Positions 54,342 to 63,586 of a DNA stretch of 64,000 bases are shown here, one piece after another. The notes beneath the pieces are model-generated. The model was not told the DNA's origin, did no database searches, and worked only from the letters and a program-made list of their open reading frames with translations. Origin of the DNA: Bacteroidales bacterium (GTDB lineage Bacteria; Bacteroidota; Bacteroidia; Bacteroidales; JAADJA01); NCBI GenBank assembly GCA_021740645.1, contig JAIOZL010000002.1, positions 1 through 64,000 on the forward strand. The letters are read 5' to 3'. Every line of letters begins with the position of its first letter. Position 1 is the first letter of the stretch. The translations under genes were made by a program, and so were the position numbers.

Positions 54342-55403
54342 TTGAAAGTTTTCCACCTTATATCCAGCCTTAGACGCGGTGGCCGGGAGCGTCAATTGGC
54401 TACACTTTATTCCTATCTAAAAAAGGAAGGCCAATCTTTTAAGATAATTTGCATGAACCATGCTACTGAGACCTATTTAGAAGAATATAATATGCATGAT
54501 GATGTTATCTATTTAAATCACAAAGGGGCAATTAAAAGATTTCTTGAACTAAGGAAAATTCTCAAGGATAATAAAATAAAAGCGTTGTGGACCTGGGGAG
54601 GTTTTGAAGCTTCATTTGGATTAATACTTTCAATAACAACAAGGACAATACACATAAATGGAAGCATTCGTCATGGAATTATCAGTAAAAAGAAAAGCCA
54701 CTATTGGCGAATGCTGGTGCTGCATTTAAGCCAATATCGTGTAGCAAATTCAAAAGCAGGATTAAGGGCCAACAAACTTAAGAAGGGTTTTGTCTGGTAT
54801 AATGGTATTGATAAGAAGTTTTTACTATCTGAAGAAAGTTTGGCCAGGAAGCCATTAGCAACAGGAGGCAAGATAAAACTGATATCAGTAGCAAATCTTG
54901 TACCGTATAAGGATTATTTCACCATTTTTAAGTCTCTAACAGAGCTTAAAAAAAAGGGCTATACTTTTAGCTACCAGATTATTGGGGAAGGCCCAATGAG
55001 ACATGAACTAAAGCTTTATGTAAATTCCTCAGGACTTGAAAATGAAGTGCTGTTCTTAGGACGAATAAGTAATGTTCAGGATCATTTAGCTGAAGCCGAT
55101 ATTTTTATTCATTCATCCAAAGGTGAAGGGTGTTCAAATGCTATTTTGGAAGCTATGGCAAGTGGTTTACCAGTTATTGCATCAGCTACTGGCGGCACTC
55201 CTGAAATCGTTTCACAAGGATCGGGTTACCTGTTTTCATATAAAGATGATAAAGAATTAACTGATTGTCTGATCAAGCTTTTGTCGGAGCCGCATAGAAT
55301 ATCACAAATGGGGCAAAGATCAAATGAAATTATCAGGGAAAAGTTTACAACGACTAAAATGATCGAAAACTATAAGAAAATTGTATCTGAGATTGTAAAA
55401 TAG
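54342..55403 (+). CDS. family 4 glycosyltransferase
   Basis: It is 353 aa, TTG start right after the previous stop. 'MKVFHLISSLRRGGRERQLATLYSYL' (in parts) opens the acceptor domain; 'LISVANLVPYKDY', 'QIIGEGPMRHELKLYV', 'VLFLGRISNVQDHLAEADIFIHSSKGEGCSNAILEAMASG' (in parts) is the GT4 donor site with the E-x7-E pattern. It is cytoplasmic and acts on lipid-linked sugar. Confidence 0.9.
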   Translation: MKVFHLISSLRRGGRERQLATLYSYLKKEGQSFKIICMNHATETYLEEYNMHDDVIYLNHKGAIKRFLELRKILKDNKIKALWTWGGFEASFGLILSITTRTIHINGSIRHGIISKKKSHYWRMLVLHLSQYRVANSKAGLRANKLKKGFVWYNGIDKKFLLSEESLARKPLATGGKIKLISVANLVPYKDYFTIFKSLTELKKKGYTFSYQIIGEGPMRHELKLYVNSSGLENEVLFLGRISNVQDHLAEADIFIHSSKGEGCSNAILEAMASGLPVIASATGGTPEIVSQGSGYLFSYKDDKELTDCLIKLLSEPHRISQMGQRSNEIIREKFTTTKMIENYKKIVSEIVK

Positions 55404-55407
55404 TTTA

Positions 55408-56436
55408 ATGGACTTGTCCTTGAAAAAAATATATGGTTGTTTATATCCTGTTTTACCGAAATCAATACAAAGTAAGCTAACAAGGTTTTTATATAAAACA
55501 GGTTTTAAGCCAACGATAAATAGAGAGAATAGGAACTTCCCCACAGGTAAAGCTGTAGTAGTGTTTTCTGCTGATATGGAACTGGCCTGGGCAACAAGAT
55601 ATTCCAAATCAGCGACAAATCCCAAAGAGTCTGCTAATAGAGAAAGACAAAATATTCCTTTATTACTCGAACAATTTGATATATATAATATCCCTGTAAC
55701 CTGGGCAATAGTCGGACATTTGTTTCTGGATGCTTGTAAAAAAGACAGCGGAAGGCCTCATGCACATTTACCCAGGCCTACCTATTTTGAGAACAGGCAT
55801 TGGAGATTTGCAAATGGAGACTGGTATGATCATGATCCAGCCAATAATATTCAAGAGTCGCCGGAATGGTATGGCAGGGACTTGGTTCAATTAATAAAGA
55901 AAAGCAAAACAAAACATGAAATAGCTTGCCATTCGTTTTCTCATATTGACTTTTCAGATGCTCACTGTGCGCCTGAATTGGCAAGAGCTGAATTAAAAGA
56001 ATGCAAGGATTTAGCTTTACAGGAAGGTATAGAACTGCGCACTATGGTTTTTCCTGGCGCAACAGCGGGTAATTTTGATATTTTAAAAAGTGAAGGCTTT
56101 ACAAATTACCGCTTTGAAACTAAATATGACATTGATTTACCTCAAATTAATGGATATGGTCTGGTGGTCATTCCAAATAGTTTTATGATAGGTAATTTCC
56201 CTACAGGTAAATCTGAGCAAAAAACACTTGGTGTGCTAAAGAAGTTTATTGATAAAGCAATTGAAACGAAAAAACTTGTACATTTTTATTTTCATCCTTC
56301 ACTTGAAACGTGGATTGTTAAAGTTATCTTTCCTTCTATTTTGAAATACATTTATGATAAAAGAAAAGCGGGTTTACTCGATGTACTAACAATGAATTCT
56401 GTTTCTGAAATTGTTTTAAAACATGAAACCAGGTAA
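55408..56436 (+). CDS. NodB-type polysaccharide deacetylase (first paralog)
   Basis: It is 342 aa. 'VVFSADMELAWATRYS' (Asp56, Glu58) replaces the common TFDDG; 'HEIACHSFSHIDF' gives the metal-binding His175 and His179; 'VFPGATAGNFDIL' is motif 3. There is no signal peptide, so it would work in the cytoplasm on a precursor. It could remove an N-acetyl group from an amino sugar. The ATP-grasp gene starts 14 bases before its stop, which ties the two in translation. It is paralogous to 57489. Confidence 0.85.
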   Translation: MDLSLKKIYGCLYPVLPKSIQSKLTRFLYKTGFKPTINRENRNFPTGKAVVVFSADMELAWATRYSKSATNPKESANRERQNIPLLLEQFDIYNIPVTWAIVGHLFLDACKKDSGRPHAHLPRPTYFENRHWRFANGDWYDHDPANNIQESPEWYGRDLVQLIKKSKTKHEIACHSFSHIDFSDAHCAPELARAELKECKDLALQEGIELRTMVFPGATAGNFDILKSEGFTNYRFETKYDIDLPQINGYGLVVIPNSFMIGNFPTGKSEQKTLGVLKKFIDKAIETKKLVHFYFHPSLETWIVKVIFPSILKYIYDKRKAGLLDVLTMNSVSEIVLKHETR

Positions 56437-57496
56437 GAAGTTTAATCTTGTAATATTAAAGAATGAGGACCCAATTGACTATAAACGGTGGGAAAATGCA
56501 TGCATGAAACATGAGGATGCACTAAACTACCGTGTTATTGATTTGACACTAAATAACTGGTTGGAACAAGTGCAGTCAAAGCCGATAGATTATATATTAA
56601 CTAAACCGGCAGGCCGAACAAGCCTTTTTCGTGCACTGTATGAAGAGAGATTGGAAATTTTAGTAAATGATCTGGGGTATAAAGCATTCCCTACCTTGCA
56701 GGAGATTAAAATCTACGAAAGCAAACGGTACATCGCTTATTGGTTAAAAGCTAATAATATTCAATATCCTCAAACTGATATTTTTTATCATAAAAAAGAA
56801 GCCCTTGAATTTATAAAAAAAACGAATTACCCTATTGTCGGAAAAATGAATATTGGAGCTTCTGGGAATGGCGTAAAAATTTTGAAAACACAAGGAGAAG
56901 CCGAAGAATATATTGAGCTTGCATTTTCAAAAGGTATAACTTCAAAAACAGGACCCAAACTATCGAAGGGTAAGCTGCTTCAAAGAGCCTGGAAGAAATT
57001 AGTCAGACCCACAGAACTAAAAGCAAAACTGAATGCCTACAAAGCTGTAGCATCGGATGTTCAAAAGGGCTACGTTATCTTGCAACAGTTTATTCCTCAT
57101 GATTTTGAATGGCGTGCCGTTCGCATTGGTGATTCTTTTTTTGCACATAAAAAACTTAAGCGGGATGAAATGGCAAGCGGGTCTTTACTGAAGGGTTATG
57201 AAAACCCCCCATTAAGGCTATTAGATTTTGTAAAAGCACTAACCGATCGTTTTAGTTTTCTTACCCAGGCAGTCGACATTTTTGAAACCAAGGAGGGAGA
57301 TTACCTGGTAAATGAAATGCAATGCATTTTTGGGCAATCTGACCCATATCAAATGTTAGTGGATGGGAAAATGGGCAGATATATTCATTTAAATGGAAAA
57401 TGGATTTTTGAAGAAGGTGATTTTAATACAAATGAAAGTTTTGACTTGAGGGTCAAAACTGTAATTGAATTATTAAAGCAAGCTAAGGATGATTAA
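56423..57496 (+). CDS. RimK-like ATP-grasp ligase
   Basis: It is 357 aa. 'KFNLVILKNEDPIDYKRWENAC' is the pre-domain; 'IKIYESKRYIAYWLKANNIQYPQT', 'YPIVGKMNIGASGNGVKIL', 'VILQQFIPHDFEWRAVRIGDSFFAHKKLKRDEMASG' (in parts) and 'VNEMQCIFGQSDPYQM' form the ATP-grasp core, with Glu in 'VNEMQ' as metal ligand. It overlaps both neighbouring deacetylase genes (14 and 8 bases), so I infer one functional unit: deacetylation followed by amide bond formation. Confidence 0.8.
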   Translation: MKPGKKFNLVILKNEDPIDYKRWENACMKHEDALNYRVIDLTLNNWLEQVQSKPIDYILTKPAGRTSLFRALYEERLEILVNDLGYKAFPTLQEIKIYESKRYIAYWLKANNIQYPQTDIFYHKKEALEFIKKTNYPIVGKMNIGASGNGVKILKTQGEAEEYIELAFSKGITSKTGPKLSKGKLLQRAWKKLVRPTELKAKLNAYKAVASDVQKGYVILQQFIPHDFEWRAVRIGDSFFAHKKLKRDEMASGSLLKGYENPPLRLLDFVKALTDRFSFLTQAVDIFETKEGDYLVNEMQCIFGQSDPYQMLVDGKMGRYIHLNGKWIFEEGDFNTNESFDLRVKTVIELLKQAKDD

Positions 57497-58505
57497 TAAG
57501 ATATACAAAAAACTGCCTGTAGGAATTAAAAGTAATATCTCCAAGGCAAACTATATTCTTTCGGGTAAGCCCAAATACAAAAGAGATTCAATTAGGAAGA
57601 AAAAATTTCCAAAAGGTTTTAGAGGGGGTATAATAATTACAGCAGATTTTGAATTGGGATGGGCACTGAGGTATTCAAAAACTGGTGCTGATCCAGTTGA
57701 GTATGCTATGAGAGAAAGAAAAAATGTACCCATCATTTTGGATATAGCAAGAAAATATAACATTCCAATTACCTGGGCTACTGTAGGTCATTTGTTTCTG
57801 GAAGAATGCAAAAGAGGTGCTCATGACTGGATGCACAGATTACCCTATTTCGATGATCATTGGAAATATACTGAAGGTGATTGGTTTGATTGTGATCCGT
57901 ATACAAATTGGGAAAAAGGGAAAGCCTGGTATGCGCCCGATTTGATAAAAAAGATAATCGATGAGAAAGTGGGGCATGAAATTGCTTGCCATACTTTTTC
58001 TCACATTGATTGTAGTTATAAAAACTGTCCAGCTGAAGTAATAGATGATGAGTTGAAAGCAAGTCAGAATATTGTGGCTGAATGGAACCTGCCCCATCTA
58101 ACCTCTATTGCTTTTCCGGGAGGAACTGCAGGTAATTTTGAAACACTCATTAAATACCGAATTAATATTTATAGAAAACGTTTCAAAGAGTTTGAGATGG
58201 CATACCCTTTTAAAGATGAACACGGATTAATTGTTACTCCAACAGGGCCTAATATTTCTTTGGGATATAACGATTGGTCCTTAGACTATAATTTTCAAAG
58301 ATTTAAAAAAGGAATTAATAAAGCAATTAAAACCGGGACTATTCTGCACCTTTGGTTTCATCCTTCACAACCAACGGAAGGATTTACTGATCTTATGCCA
58401 TTGATTTTTAGTTATGCAGAAAAGTTAAGATCGGATGGAAAGTTATGGATAGGAACTATGCGCGATATAGCAGACCATATTAACAGCAATAAAATATTAG
58501 ATTAG
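57489..58505 (+). CDS. NodB-type polysaccharide deacetylase (second paralog)
   Basis: It is 338 aa. 'IITADFELGWALRYSKTG' (Asp53, Glu55), 'HEIACHTFSHIDC' (His168, His172) and 'AFPGGTAGNFETL' repeat the layout of the protein encoded at 55408, including the same 'VGHLFLEECK' block and a similar 35-residue insert. It lacks a signal peptide. The two paralogs presumably act on different amino sugars or at different positions. Its product ends eight bases before the asparagine-synthase-like gene. Confidence 0.85.
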   Translation: MINKIYKKLPVGIKSNISKANYILSGKPKYKRDSIRKKKFPKGFRGGIIITADFELGWALRYSKTGADPVEYAMRERKNVPIILDIARKYNIPITWATVGHLFLEECKRGAHDWMHRLPYFDDHWKYTEGDWFDCDPYTNWEKGKAWYAPDLIKKIIDEKVGHEIACHTFSHIDCSYKNCPAEVIDDELKASQNIVAEWNLPHLTSIAFPGGTAGNFETLIKYRINIYRKRFKEFEMAYPFKDEHGLIVTPTGPNISLGYNDWSLDYNFQRFKKGINKAIKTGTILHLWFHPSQPTEGFTDLMPLIFSYAEKLRSDGKLWIGTMRDIADHINSNKILD

Positions 58506-58512
58506 GGTTTTC

Positions 58513-60288
58513 ATGACAGATTTTGTATTTGTAAAGTCCTCAAGTGGAATAAAAGCTAGTAATTTAGAAAAGATTCTGGAGCATTTTTCAGGTATTTATC
58601 ATAATCCAATAATAAAAAAGTTTCAGAAGGAAAATATAACTGCTATCTCAATTTCAAGAAAAGGAAGTAGCCAATTTATAAATTCCCTTTATTCAAAAGA
58701 TCTTAGGAAGTATATATGGATAACAGGTATAGTTTTTTTGGATCAAGAAAAAATGAACGATGAGTCTTTTTTAGCATTCTTTGAAAAAAAAGGTATCCAT
58801 GGTTTGAAGCAATTATCAGGTTGGTTTAATATTATTGTTTATAGTTTGGGAAGTGGACAGGTTGAGGTTGTAAATTCAAGGCTGGGATTAGATATTTTAT
58901 ATTACAGTCGAATAGGTAGGGAGGTTTTTATTTCAACAAGATTAAGCTCTTTTAATTTCCTTCTCCCAAACATCTCTTTTGACCAGGGTGTGATTTTACA
59001 ACAATCCTTATATAATTATCCATTTACACGAAATACTATTTTCAAAAGTGTAAAAATGCTCCCTTCTTCATCTGTAATACGGTTTAGTGTGGAGGACGAG
59101 TTTATTGAAAAATATTGGAAACCAGGAGAGGAGATTATTAATAAACCTTTAAATTTTAAGAGAAGCCTGGATGTACTGGATAATGGACTAGACAAAGCGG
59201 TTAAAAAACTTATAAATGGTCATTCAAAAATTGCACTTTCGTTAACAGGGGGGTGGGATGGAAGGCTCTTGCTGGCATACGTACTAAAACACAAACCTAA
59301 AGAACAGATAAAGCTATATTCTTTTGGTATTGAATCCTCCGAAGACATTTTTGTGCCTCTGCAAGTTTCAGAAAAATTTGGATATGATTATATGCCTGTT
59401 ATTCTATCAGATGATTATGTAAAAAATGACTTTTTAAACTGGGCAGCAAAAACAACACTTTATTCAGATTCATTGCGGTCGATTAAACGAGCCCATTATC
59501 TATTTACTATGAATATAATTTCCCCTTTTTCTGAAGTTGTTTTATCTGGAAATGGAGGAAGTAATCTTTTAAAAAGTTCTGCATATGCACCCTGTAATGT
59601 ATTTAATCGTTTTGTTTTGGGATTAATACGTGCAGATAACCCGGAGAAAGAAATAGGTAAGCATTTTGATTATTTGAAATCTAATTTTCCAGAAGTATTA
59701 AATGGGTTGAGCCGTGTTGAATTTAAAGATTCCTTTTATTGGGCGGAACTTAAGGATTTGTATTCCATTAAAAACACAAATGTAAGGTTTACAAGCTATT
59801 TGCTATCAGATATCGAAAAGAAATATTTTGGAGCTGAGCAAACTTCATACAAACATCTGGTAGATAATTACAGTCCGTTTTTTGATTATGACTTCATACA
59901 GGAATTAATGAAGACTTCTTTCTTTGGAGGGTTTTCAAATGATTCAAAATCCATTGCTGTAGTAAAGAATAGTTTACTGTATGCCAAACTAATTAACCGA
60001 AACAACAAGGATCTTGCTTCGGAACCCACTGACAGGGGATTTGCGCTTAACGAACTATTAAATCCTTTGAATTATGGTAAGTTGGGCTTTACTCTTCTTC
60101 GCAAAAAATTTAATAAGAAACCTCCAGCAGTATCTCATTACAACACGGATAGTGCCTTGGTTAATTTTATAGATAGTTACAATTTACCTTTAAAAAAAAT
60201 AACAGGCTTAGAAAAGATAAATAAGGAGTTTGTGGCAAATTATATATCTATTAAGTGGTTTCTTGATAGAATGAATGATTTAAACTAG
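58513..60288 (+). CDS. asparagine-synthase-like protein without the glutaminase cysteine
   Basis: It is 591 aa. The N-terminal 200 residues keep the outline of the Ntn glutaminase fold ('LSGWFNIIVYSLGSGQVEVVNSRLGLDILYY', in parts), but the protein starts MTDFVFVKSS and lacks the essential Cys2, so it cannot release ammonia from glutamine. The synthetase domain has the PP-loop 'IALSLTGGWDGRLLLAYVL', 'KLYSFGIESSEDIF' and 'LSGNGGSNLLKS'. Relatives occur in polysaccharide and natural-product loci as amidating enzymes. It would use ATP to activate a carboxylate; the nitrogen donor would be ammonia or an amine. Confidence 0.8.
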   Translation: MTDFVFVKSSSGIKASNLEKILEHFSGIYHNPIIKKFQKENITAISISRKGSSQFINSLYSKDLRKYIWITGIVFLDQEKMNDESFLAFFEKKGIHGLKQLSGWFNIIVYSLGSGQVEVVNSRLGLDILYYSRIGREVFISTRLSSFNFLLPNISFDQGVILQQSLYNYPFTRNTIFKSVKMLPSSSVIRFSVEDEFIEKYWKPGEEIINKPLNFKRSLDVLDNGLDKAVKKLINGHSKIALSLTGGWDGRLLLAYVLKHKPKEQIKLYSFGIESSEDIFVPLQVSEKFGYDYMPVILSDDYVKNDFLNWAAKTTLYSDSLRSIKRAHYLFTMNIISPFSEVVLSGNGGSNLLKSSAYAPCNVFNRFVLGLIRADNPEKEIGKHFDYLKSNFPEVLNGLSRVEFKDSFYWAELKDLYSIKNTNVRFTSYLLSDIEKKYFGAEQTSYKHLVDNYSPFFDYDFIQELMKTSFFGGFSNDSKSIAVVKNSLLYAKLINRNNKDLASEPTDRGFALNELLNPLNYGKLGFTLLRKKFNKKPPAVSHYNTDSALVNFIDSYNLPLKKITGLEKINKEFVANYISIKWFLDRMNDLN

Positions 60289-60310
60289 AAATTTGTTTTG
60301 GCTTTATTTT

Positions 60311-61447
60311 ATGGTGAAGAAAGTAGTTATTAAAATTTTAAGACGCATTACAACCTACAGGCTTCTGCGGAATCAGCATAAAGCCATTAATCTTAAAATT
60401 CATAGGCTAAAAAAACAAGGTAAATTGAAAGAATACCCTATAAAGGATAAACAACCCATAATATGTGATTATCCGTTTTATAAAAAATCAGACAAAAAAT
60501 GGTTTAACTATTTCTATTCAATTTACGGAAAACCAGATCCTGGTATTATTCCCCTATCAGTATATTATTCCGTGATAGAACCCTGTTTAAACAATCGGTT
60601 ATTGATAAATGCAGTAAAGGATAAAAATTATTATGATTTATTTTTTAAAGAGATTAAAACTGCAGAAGTAATTATTAGAAGGATAAATGGACAGTTTTAT
60701 GATAGGAATTATCAGTTTATTAATTTAAATGATAAAGTATTAAATGATCAACTTAAATCCTATAATAAAGTTATTTTGAAACCAGCATTGTTTTCTGGAA
60801 GTGGCAGAGGCATAAAAATGTTTGAAAAAATTCAGGGGAAATTTAAAGGAGGGGAAAATTTACTTACGCAAGATTTCTTATCAGGGTATGGAGAAGAACT
60901 AGTTATTCAGAAGTTTATTAGGCAGCATGAATTTTTCGAAAAGTTCAATCCAGAGTCAAATAATACCATTAGGGTGTTGACTTATCGTTCAGTTGAGTCC
61001 GATAAGATTCATATCTTACATACATTACTTAGAATCGGTGCTAAAGGCTCTTTTTTGGATCATGACAATAAAGGAGGCGTATCTATAGCCATTGACAAAG
61101 ATCAAAATCTAGCAGGACATGCACTAAATATTTATGGTGATCATATTGAAGAATTTAATGGAATTAAGTTTGCTGAAATAGGCAAGGTTCCTTTTGTTTC
61201 TGATTTTCATAAATCTGCTGTTTATATTGCCGAACAAGTTTTTCATGGTCGTTTATTAGCTGTAGATTTTACGATTAATACTAATGGAGAACCACTATTA
61301 TTAGAAGTTAATTGTTGGGGAAATGGTATTAGTCAGTACCAAATGAGTAGTGGCTCTGTTTTTAAGGAACATACAAAAGAAGTATTGGATTTTTGTATGC
61401 GGTCTGGATTTCATGAGATAATTGTTTTTCCTGTTAAGTTCAATTAG
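60311..61447 (+). CDS. sugar-transfer-associated ATP-grasp protein (second)
   Basis: It is 378 aa from ATG 60311 (MVKKVVIKILRRI); the TTG at 60293 is six codons upstream. 'KVILKPALFSGSGRGIKMFEKI', 'VIQKFIRQHEFFEKFNPESNNTIRVLTYRS' (in parts), 'DNKGGVSIAIDKDQNLAG', 'LLAVDFTINTNGEPLLLEVNCWGNG' are typical of PF14397, more canonical than the copy at 49981. The basic amphipathic N-terminus may hold it to the membrane. Likely an amide ligase acting on a sugar precursor. Confidence 0.85.
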   Translation: MVKKVVIKILRRITTYRLLRNQHKAINLKIHRLKKQGKLKEYPIKDKQPIICDYPFYKKSDKKWFNYFYSIYGKPDPGIIPLSVYYSVIEPCLNNRLLINAVKDKNYYDLFFKEIKTAEVIIRRINGQFYDRNYQFINLNDKVLNDQLKSYNKVILKPALFSGSGRGIKMFEKIQGKFKGGENLLTQDFLSGYGEELVIQKFIRQHEFFEKFNPESNNTIRVLTYRSVESDKIHILHTLLRIGAKGSFLDHDNKGGVSIAIDKDQNLAGHALNIYGDHIEEFNGIKFAEIGKVPFVSDFHKSAVYIAEQVFHGRLLAVDFTINTNGEPLLLEVNCWGNGISQYQMSSGSVFKEHTKEVLDFCMRSGFHEIIVFPVKFN

Positions 61448-61456
61448 TCTTATACT

Positions 61457-62431
61457 ATGAACATTTTATTTGTTTCCAGCGGTAATAATAATTATTTTGG
61501 CCTTTCTCCATTTATTAAAAGCCAGGGTGAATCGCTTAGGAAGGTAGGTGCTAAAGTTGATTTCTATACCATAAAAGGCAAAGGCATTAAGGGTTATCTA
61601 TCTAATGTTAAAAAGCTGAAGAAACATATTAGGGCTGGTAACTATAATCTTATTCATGTGCATTATTCATTAAGCGGATGGGTCGTTTTGTTAACAGGCT
61701 CTACACTTCCTAAGATTCTTTCCTTAATGGGTAGTGATGTACATGGCTCATCAACACAAGATGGGAGAACTAATTTTGCGGGAAAGCTATTAACCTATCA
61801 AGCTTTCCTTATCCAATTTTTCTTTAGAGCTATAATTTCAAAATCGAGAAACTTATCAAAAGTAATAATCAGGAAAAAGAATATTCATATTATACCAAAT
61901 GGAGTTGATTTTGAAAAGTTTAAGCCTATGGATAAAATTGAATCAAGAAAAACTCTTGGATTAAATGAGAAGGAAAAATTAATTCTATTTCTTGGAGCAA
62001 AAGAAAATACCAATAAAAACTTCAAACTTGGAAAAGAGGCAATTGAAATGCTGGATGTTAGGGATACCAGGCTAATTGCTCCTTATCCTGTGGATCATAA
62101 AGATATTCCCATTTATTTAAATGCTTGCGATGTATTATTATTTACTTCTTATAAGGAAGGATCTCCGAATGTTATCAAAGAGGCACTTGCATGTAATACT
62201 ATAATTGTTACAACACCAAGTGGAGATATTCTGGAACGTATAAAAGGTGCAAATAATGTTTTTGTTGCTGAATTTAGTGCTAAGAGTGTTTGTCAGAAAA
62301 TTATGGAAGCAATTAATTTTCAAGAAGAGCCAAACTCAAGAGATATTGTTAAAAACGAATTAGATGAAAATGTCATTGCCAGGAAATTAATCTCGATCTA
62401 CGAAACTCATTTGAGAGATGAAGTTAGTTAA
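61457..62431 (+). CDS. family 4 glycosyltransferase
   Basis: It is 324 aa. 'MNILFVSSGNNNYFGLSPFIKSQGESLRK' (in parts) begins the acceptor domain; 'IIPNGVDFEKFKPMDK', 'LILFLGAKENTNKNFKLG' and 'DVLLFTSYKEGSPNVIKEALACNTIIVTTPSGDI' (in parts) form the GT4 donor site. Its last 14 bases overlap the next ATP-grasp gene. It would add a sugar to the repeat unit. Confidence 0.9.
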   Translation: MNILFVSSGNNNYFGLSPFIKSQGESLRKVGAKVDFYTIKGKGIKGYLSNVKKLKKHIRAGNYNLIHVHYSLSGWVVLLTGSTLPKILSLMGSDVHGSSTQDGRTNFAGKLLTYQAFLIQFFFRAIISKSRNLSKVIIRKKNIHIIPNGVDFEKFKPMDKIESRKTLGLNEKEKLILFLGAKENTNKNFKLGKEAIEMLDVRDTRLIAPYPVDHKDIPIYLNACDVLLFTSYKEGSPNVIKEALACNTIIVTTPSGDILERIKGANNVFVAEFSAKSVCQKIMEAINFQEEPNSRDIVKNELDENVIARKLISIYETHLRDEVS

Positions 62432-63584
62432 AGGAGTCATAATACTCGAAGGGCACGTTCAGGGACTGGCAAATACAAGGGCACTTGGTGAGAAAGGGAT
62501 ACCGGTAATCGTTCTTGATATTGCAAATTGCTTAGCACAACATTCAAAATATTGCAAAAAATTTTATAAGTGTCCGCCATTCTTTTCAGAAGAGATCGTT
62601 GATTTTTTAGTAAATCTTTGTAATAAAGAACAATTATTTGATTGGCTATTAATCCCTTCAAATGATCATGGTGTATATACCATTTCAAAGCATAAAAAAA
62701 CGCTTGGAAAGTATTTCAAAATTTCAACCCCTGAATTATCAATCATTGAAAATATTTATGACAAAGAAAAATTGATTAAAAAGGCAGAACAAAATAACAT
62801 TGCAACTCCGATCTCCTTTTTTTCACCAAAGGAGATCTTGTTAAAAAACTGCGATAATGTTGAGTTTCCACTTATAACCAGAGGAAAATTTGGATTGTCA
62901 TTTTACCATAAAACAAAAAATAAGGCCTACATTGCGCGTAACATATATGAATTTGAAAAACAGATTGATGAGATTGAAAAATGTGGCGCTCTTGACTTAG
63001 CCTTTACTCAAAATGTAATTAAATACAGCAAAGAAAATAAAACTATTTCCTTCACTGCTTTTTGTATTGAAGGGCAAATAAAAACTTATTGGATTGGAGA
63101 AAAACTTCGTGATCATCCTATTGGATTTGGCACGGCCACGTTAGCTAGAAGTGTATTAAGGGAAGAATTGATTGAGCCTTCTAAAAAACTGGTGAAGATG
63201 TTAAAATACACAGGTGTTTGCGAAATAGAATATTTAAAAGATAATGCTGATCAAGAGTATAAATTAATAGAAATAAATGCAAGAACATGGCTTTGGACTG
63301 GTTTGGCCAGAAAATGCGGAATTGACTATGCAAATCTGCTTTATAATTATGTCAATAATATAGAACAGAATTACCCCCAGAAGTATGAAGTTGGATTATA
63401 CTGGATGCATCTTTACACAGATATGTTTTTTTCTATTCTGGGTATATTAAAAGGTAAATACACTACCATAGAGTATTTTAAATCTTTATTTAAGAAAAAG
63501 ACCTTTGCAATTTTTAGTTTTAAAGATTTCCGTCCTTTTATCTTTTTATCTTTTTCTCTTATAGGTTATATCAAACGTAGATAA
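62418..63584 (+). CDS. ATP-grasp protein, carbamoyl-phosphate-synthase-like (PylC/DUF-type)
   Basis: It is 388 aa. 'VIILEGHVQGLANTRALGEKGIPVIVLDI' (in parts) is a Rossmann-like pre-domain; 'LLIPSNDHGVYTISKH' , 'IYDKEKLIKKAEQNNIATPISFF', 'YKLIEINARTWLWTGLARKCGIDYANLLY' (in parts) give the ATP-grasp core with Glu-x-Asn-x-Arg. This is a third subtype, different from both the PF14397 and RimK-like proteins of the locus. Such proteins join carboxylates to amines. The next gene starts two bases after its stop. Confidence 0.8.
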   Translation: MKLVKGVIILEGHVQGLANTRALGEKGIPVIVLDIANCLAQHSKYCKKFYKCPPFFSEEIVDFLVNLCNKEQLFDWLLIPSNDHGVYTISKHKKTLGKYFKISTPELSIIENIYDKEKLIKKAEQNNIATPISFFSPKEILLKNCDNVEFPLITRGKFGLSFYHKTKNKAYIARNIYEFEKQIDEIEKCGALDLAFTQNVIKYSKENKTISFTAFCIEGQIKTYWIGEKLRDHPIGFGTATLARSVLREELIEPSKKLVKMLKYTGVCEIEYLKDNADQEYKLIEINARTWLWTGLARKCGIDYANLLYNYVNNIEQNYPQKYEVGLYWMHLYTDMFFSILGILKGKYTTIEYFKSLFKKKTFAIFSFKDFRPFIFLSFSLIGYIKRR

Positions 63585-63586
63585 AC

